A program made the position numbers and the translations under genes. The notes under the pieces are model-generated. The model was not told the DNA's origin, ran no database searches, and saw nothing but the letters and a program-made list of their open reading frames with translations. 64,000 nucleotides of DNA. Source: Archegozetes longisetosus. Lineage: Eukaryota > Arthropoda > Arachnida > Sarcoptiformes > Trhypochthoniidae. Shown here piece after piece: positions 59,505-64,000 of this stretch (the stretch's first letter is position 1; each line of letters begins with the position of its first letter). The stretch is taken from positions 3,410,001 to 3,474,000 of the forward strand of contig JAEMBT020000001.1 in the NCBI GenBank assembly GCA_018873245.2, in the 5' to 3' direction.

Positions 59505-61398
59505 CAGATAGATCTCATCCTTTGTTATATTATTTGACGATTTGTACACCTAAAAACTTATTAATCTTCGATAGATACCAATTCTGTTTGACGCTGAGCT
59601 CGTTGCTATGCTTTGACCGCATATTTCTTATGACACACATTGATAGTTATTAATAAATATAATACACGTGTTGTCATTAAATATATTTTTGTAAATATGT
59701 CAATAATCCGATGTACACGTGTTGACACATGATTTTACTGAAGTTACTAACGAGAATTAATAAGTTTTTAACTGTACTGTATGATTGAAATCATTTATTT
59801 ATTTAATTACTGTAATTGCATTTGACGCATCTCTTCTTTGTTAAACAGTAATCTAATTATGATTGATTGTTATATAGTGTATATTTTGAATTTATCAATA
59901 AATTTTATCACCTTTGATTTACAATTAGATCTAACCTAACCAATCGACAAATTACATTACGTACAAACGTTTGTTACTCTATCCACCGTTAGTCGGTTTT
60001 GAAACTTAACATTTAGAGAAGTGAAAGTTTGTCAATCTATGACCAACTGAGTCGCTTTTGTTCTGAAAATGTTAATAGAAACCAATTAAATTGATAAAAA
60101 CTTCTGATAATAGACAAATGATGATGATTGAAGAAATCTATGGGCGAGAAAGTTATATTCGATTGATGTTATGAAAAGATAGCATGTACATTTATACTGT
60201 TTTACGTTTGGATAGATAATTAATTTTCTGGATTAGATAATTAAATAAGTTTAGAGTTAAGGCTCTCATCAAAGTTGAAATGTTGAAGACATGCCTCAAA
60301 TTTATCTTATAATTACACGTAAAAGTTTTACACAATCAGAAGTATACAAATCATTAATAATATATAAATTCGTGTCAATTAGTTTAAAGCTGTTTTAATT
60401 GACATTTAATATTAAATAGTTATTCTATTCTGACGGAAGATTTATTCTTTTAAATAATATATTCAACACAAGTCAACACTGATTGAAATATTTCGTATGT
60501 CAAAAAAGTATTGACGAGAATGATCTTAGTTTCAGTTGCAAACTAGTTAAGTATTTCCGTAACTTCTTAAAGGCATGAATCCGTTTGAAATAAAGAGTCA
60601 TTCGACTTCTTAAGTGTTTCGTGACAATAATTAGAATAATAAAGGAAGTGAATCAAAACACGAAACTTATTTACTTTGACCGATTCAAAATTTTGAAAGC
60701 CTTTTCAGTCTATGCATAGTATGAAAACAGTTTACACAAACAGGTAGAGAAACAATCAATGAAATAGAGTATCAAACAGATCAGTTTGAGGATAGTAGAA
60801 GTAATTTTGAGCTTCAAAATGGACCAATTAAGTTTCGAAGATCATAAACAAAGCTCTCCTGTTGAGGGAACAGCGATTCCCGAAACTCATATTAAAAATT
60901 CATTATTGGACGACATATTAATTGTTTGTCAGTTGTAAATGAATTAAAATTTCTTAGAAATCTAAAAATTGGTGTCAGCTTTAAGTATAGTGGAGACTAA
61001 ACCAATGGGACACAAATACGATCTGAAAGACAGGAAGGAATGAGTTGAGAGAAGTAGAGATGAAATATGATAGAAATGAAGAGATAAGAGAGGGTTGACT
61101 TGAGAGATATAGTAAACTACTTATAGAATCTGGCCTTTTGAAAATTAATTAATGTGTATTTCTCAATTGATAATCAGCTTTATCTTGACATTCTGATCTA
61201 ATTTCCATATAATAAAGCTAAAAATTAAAAAATAGTTTTAAGTGTGAATCAAATTTACTAGAATTGAAAGATCAAGTTTGAATACTTTAGAAAAGTTAGT
61301 ATTTTATCAAAAGTGGTTTACTATATCTCAAAATGAGTCCTGTTTTATAATAGATTTGATGAGACTGTAAAAGATAAAAATTATTTTTTTTATAATAT
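59505..61398. other. Intergenic, no confident gene
   Basis: Sphingomyelinase 3' flank and AT-rich DNA. The phrase AAAACTTATTAATCTTCGATAG near 59560 resembles an end of miniature family 1. A 39-residue open frame is listed separately. Confidence 0.45.
60819..60938 (+). CDS. Possible short open frame or first exon (39 residues), unverified
   Basis: Starts AAAATGGACC and reads MDQLSFEDHKQSSPVEGTAI onward, ending LDDILIVCQL. Composition is more protein-like than the surroundings, but no downstream exon or homologue was identified. Confidence 0.2.
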   Translation: MDQLSFEDHKQSSPVEGTAIPETHIKNSLLDDILIVCQL

Positions 61399-61400
61399 TA

Positions 61401-62089
61401 GGTCACTCCAAAATTTTTGCGCCTCCAGTTAAAAAAAATTTTTTTGAATAATTAATCACATAAACATACAATATAATTCTTTATAGGCCTATAGACTGAG
61501 TATTTTTATTTTAGATAAATGGTTTGACTTTAATGAACTTTTTAAAATTTCATGTCGATGAATTTTTTTATTTTTCGAAAAATAAAAAAATGAAGATAAT
61601 GTTTTTATTAAAATATTATCTTAACTTTATGCGATTTTGATCATATTTAGCCAGTTTATTATAGTGTATATCATGTCTTACTATGCTGAATTTCAAGTTA
61701 AAAAATTATTTTTTTCGTGAGAGGAACACAACTAATTTGTGTGCTAGAAAATTCATAAAATCTGAAAAATTGGAAAAACAATTATGAGCTTAATTAAGAT
61801 CAAATTTTCATTATATATAGACGTTTATAAGTCTTCGAACCTCACTATTTAATTTCGATTTTAATGTTCCACTTTTTGTCAGAAATTTTAAAACGAGACT
61901 CTTTGGGCGTTTTCATGTAAAAATGCAAATCCTCTAAGAGATTTGATCTTTCATTGTTTGTAAGCCACTCATCCAATTCTAATAAATTATTGTCGTATTA
62001 TTGTCTATTAAGATAGAGTTTATAAACCAATAAAAAATAATATGATTAATTGCAGCGTTGAGTCAAGGCGCAAAATTTTTGGAGTGACC
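61401..62089. mobile_element. Mariner-type non-autonomous element (689 bases)
   Basis: Ends GGTCACTCCAAAATTTTTGC (left) and GGTCACTCCAAAAATTTTGC (reverse complement of right), both continuing GCCT, flanked by TA at 61399-61400 and 62090-62091. The 689-base interior is AT-rich with no transposase frame. TA duplication and near-identical ends point to recent mobilisation by a mariner-group transposase encoded elsewhere. Confidence 0.83.
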
Positions 62090-62278
62090 TAACACATTTA
62101 AATGAATTATGTATTTGATAGATAATAAGTTTTTATATAGATATGTAATGATTTGAAATTTCAATTTATTTAATTAGTATAACATTCAAGTGTTTTCGCT
62201 ACAGTTTAATATAAAATTTTCATTAGACTTCAACCCACAACCACTGGTACCAAAATTATAGTTACTGTTCAATTGCAA

Positions 62279-63203
62279 TTATAGTCGACTGCATTGACTT
62301 TCTTTGATTTTGAAGACATCGACGTAATTGAAATTAACATCAAAGGGACAGCCGTTGTCGTAACTCAAATTAATGTACTTTTTGGCCAAACGTTTTTCTT
62401 TGCGTTCTTTGAGACGACCCGCAGTCGCGATATGGAATCGAGTTTTTGAAGATGCCATCCATTGAAATAATGATAGTTTGGTGACATGGTTCATATGAAA
62501 CCGAATCAGATGATAGCTGAACTTTTCGGTGAAGGAATGCAAAGCAACAGATTTTGGTATGTCAAGTATTGGGTACCAATATTTCATTAAAGATCTCCAA
62601 CAAATGGGTGACAAAATACTGTTCACAGCCAAACAGACCCCTTTGCCCATTTCCACACCAACTGGTGCTGCAGGTGTTTCAGCAGATATCACAGGATGCC
62701 ATTCATTCCAGTACATCAATTTACATAATTCGACTATTTCTTCGGTGTTTCCAGAGCATATATTGAAGCGATCATCAATTCCGAGACAGTAACCAATGAC
62801 TCTCCAGAAGAAAAGCAAACAATCGAAGTCATAATTAGAAAGGGAATGAAGTCCACACTGTTTAGGAAAGAGAGCGACAAAGCCGATGAATGCGAATTGA
62901 GTGTGAGCCATGCTATGCTGAGACATCCATAAGTGATCGATCCTTTCAACTCGATTGGATTTATTGTTCATGGATTTGATGACCTTTCTGTGCATACTTA
63001 TGACCTGTCTCAACGACTTGTATGATTTACTATTTTCCTCAAATGGGTTATATTCGTACCAATATTTGACGTGTATTATTGTTGACAGATATCTTCGGAA
63101 TAGTTTTGCCACGTTTGATGAATTACCTGTTGCCAGAAGGGGGGCTAAAGCTTCCGGGTGATGCAGTCCGAGGATTAGACCAGTAAATTGACTAAATAAT
63201 AGG
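62279..63203 (-). CDS. ER-bound oxygenase mpaB-type domain protein, 3' exon (partial)
   Basis: One long exon entering in phase 2 after the acceptor ATTTTCAG at 63204-63205, encoding the last 307 residues. It resembles the mpaB/rubber-oxygenase (DUF2236) fold, haem-binding oxygenases such as fungal mpaB and bacterial latex-clearing protein: FSQFTGLILGLHHPEALAPL, FRRYLSTIIHVKYWYE, HLWMSQHSMAHTQFAFIGFV, LLFFWRVIGYCLGIDDRFNI and WHPVISAETPAAPVG. The arrangement of a His-rich motif before TQFAFIGF and of WRVIGYxLGIDDRFN follows family members in arthropods. The N-terminal exons should lie beyond base 63205 and possibly outside the window. Substrate unknown. It ends FKIKESQCSRL. Confidence 0.8.
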
Positions 63204-63205
63204 CT

Positions 63206-64000
63206 GAAAATTGAATTCCAATTAAAACTTTTGATCAGATCTTTTCGTTATTAAACAGTTTTTCAATGGCTCAGAAGTTGCATGTTTAGAAGATTTTTAT
63301 TTTCTGTAATCTAAGTCTCATTAACTGAAAAGTTTGCCTTAACTTGAAGTACAATTTAGTCACAAGTGTTACATTGCATGACATTACTATTAAAAAAGTT
63401 AGCAGTCTTAAGGAAAAATGATTTTTATGATAAACCTGATCAGGACTTAAATTTTAAAATAACAACCAATTTATCTAAAGGGAACAGATCTTATGTAAAA
63501 ATTATCATCAGAAAGAGTTTGAATTTTTATTTATTAATTTATAAACTAAATGCTTATTTTGTGGTATTTCGTGAACAAATTCAGTGGTTTTTAATTGATT
63601 TCTAGTGGTTTATAGACAATAGAGTGACAATTACAACTAATATCTATCCTCTTACACATGAACTCATTCAATAGATTCATAGATGTTATGAATGGGAAAT
63701 TATCAATAATATTTATAGTCCAATATACTAATGTCATATTTAATCAGTAAAAACTCTTCAAGTTATGTATAAAATAAGTCAAGCATTTAGTTTATGGTTC
63801 TAATAGGTGTTTGTGATCATAGTCTAATCCAACGCATTGCGTAACATATGTCTTTTTGCAATTCGATTTTTGTAAGTTTTGTCGATTACTCTTTGAAATA
63901 CAAAGTTAATCAAAGCTTCTTCGCGGTGTTGAGGTAGAATTTTTTATATCTAACCTCTAGGTCTCGAATTCCATATTTTTATTTTCAAATTGTTTTTACC
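63206..64000. other. Upstream of the oxygenase exon; no exon identified
   Basis: I could not find the preceding oxygenase exon. A plus-strand open frame (63366-63605) and a minus-strand stretch near 63830-63950 (reading HREEALINFVFQRVIDKTYK) lack motif and splice support. Confidence 0.35.

Noticed and set aside
63830..63950. Minus-strand stretch reading HREEALINFVFQRVIDKTYK as a possible upstream oxygenase exon
   Set aside because: It has an in-frame stop shortly upstream with no acceptor between, and ends in a stop without a suitable donor in phase.
1..64000. CRISPR array, bacterial operons, viral genes or a defence-island system
   Set aside because: Tandem arrays here have no spacers, genes carry spliceosomal introns, and no replication, capsid or envelope-type gene was recognised on either strand.

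Overview
This is nuclear DNA from a eukaryote, almost certainly an arthropod. About a dozen protein genes are broken by short GT-AG introns (mostly 55-130 bases, some longer), set in very AT-rich intergenic DNA full of small inverted-repeat elements and tandem repeats. Short runs of the arthropod telomere unit TTAGG occur inside the window. The gene content (stand-alone GH16 beta-1,3-glucanases, CXXS-type GILT, several secreted orphans, an mpaB-type oxygenase, kynureninase) would fit a mite or other chelicerate, but that placement is inference. No operons or gene clusters of viral or bacterial type are seen.

Layout. The first 0.33 kb is the last exon of an E2F transcription factor. From 1.6 to 5.1 kb two GH16 glucanase genes lie head to tail on the minus strand, with a tiny two-exon plus-strand gene between them for a secreted, lysine-rich amphipathic peptide. 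From 7.3 to 9.8 kb is a nested inverted-repeat element. RagC/D GTPase follows (10.9-12.5 kb), then a secreted helical orphan (15.2-15.8 kb) and a 7.5 kb gene-poor stretch with miniature inverted-repeat elements. A GILT gene with two thiol-reductase domains sits at 23.3-25.0 kb. A small orphan gene (27.9-28.2 kb) precedes kynureninase (29.3-36.0 kb). Lipoyl synthase (38.7-40.0 kb), FAF2/UBXD8 (42.3-45.8 kb), a GTSF1-like CHHC zinc-finger gene (46.5-47.5 kb), a single-pass membrane orphan with a large ectodomain (48.9-51.0 kb), acid sphingomyelinase (54.9-59.5 kb) and the 3' part of an mpaB-type oxygenase (62.3-63.2 kb) complete the window.

The genes look independently regulated. They cover cell-cycle transcription (E2F), nutrient sensing to mTORC1 (RagC/D), lysosomal reduction and lipid breakdown (GILT, sphingomyelinase), ER-associated degradation (FAF2), mitochondrial cofactor synthesis (lipoyl synthase), tryptophan catabolism (kynureninase), small-RNA silencing (GTSF1) and digestion or defence (GH16, cationic peptide). 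Splice models were built by hand from reading frame, donor and acceptor sites and family alignment from memory; no transcript evidence was available.
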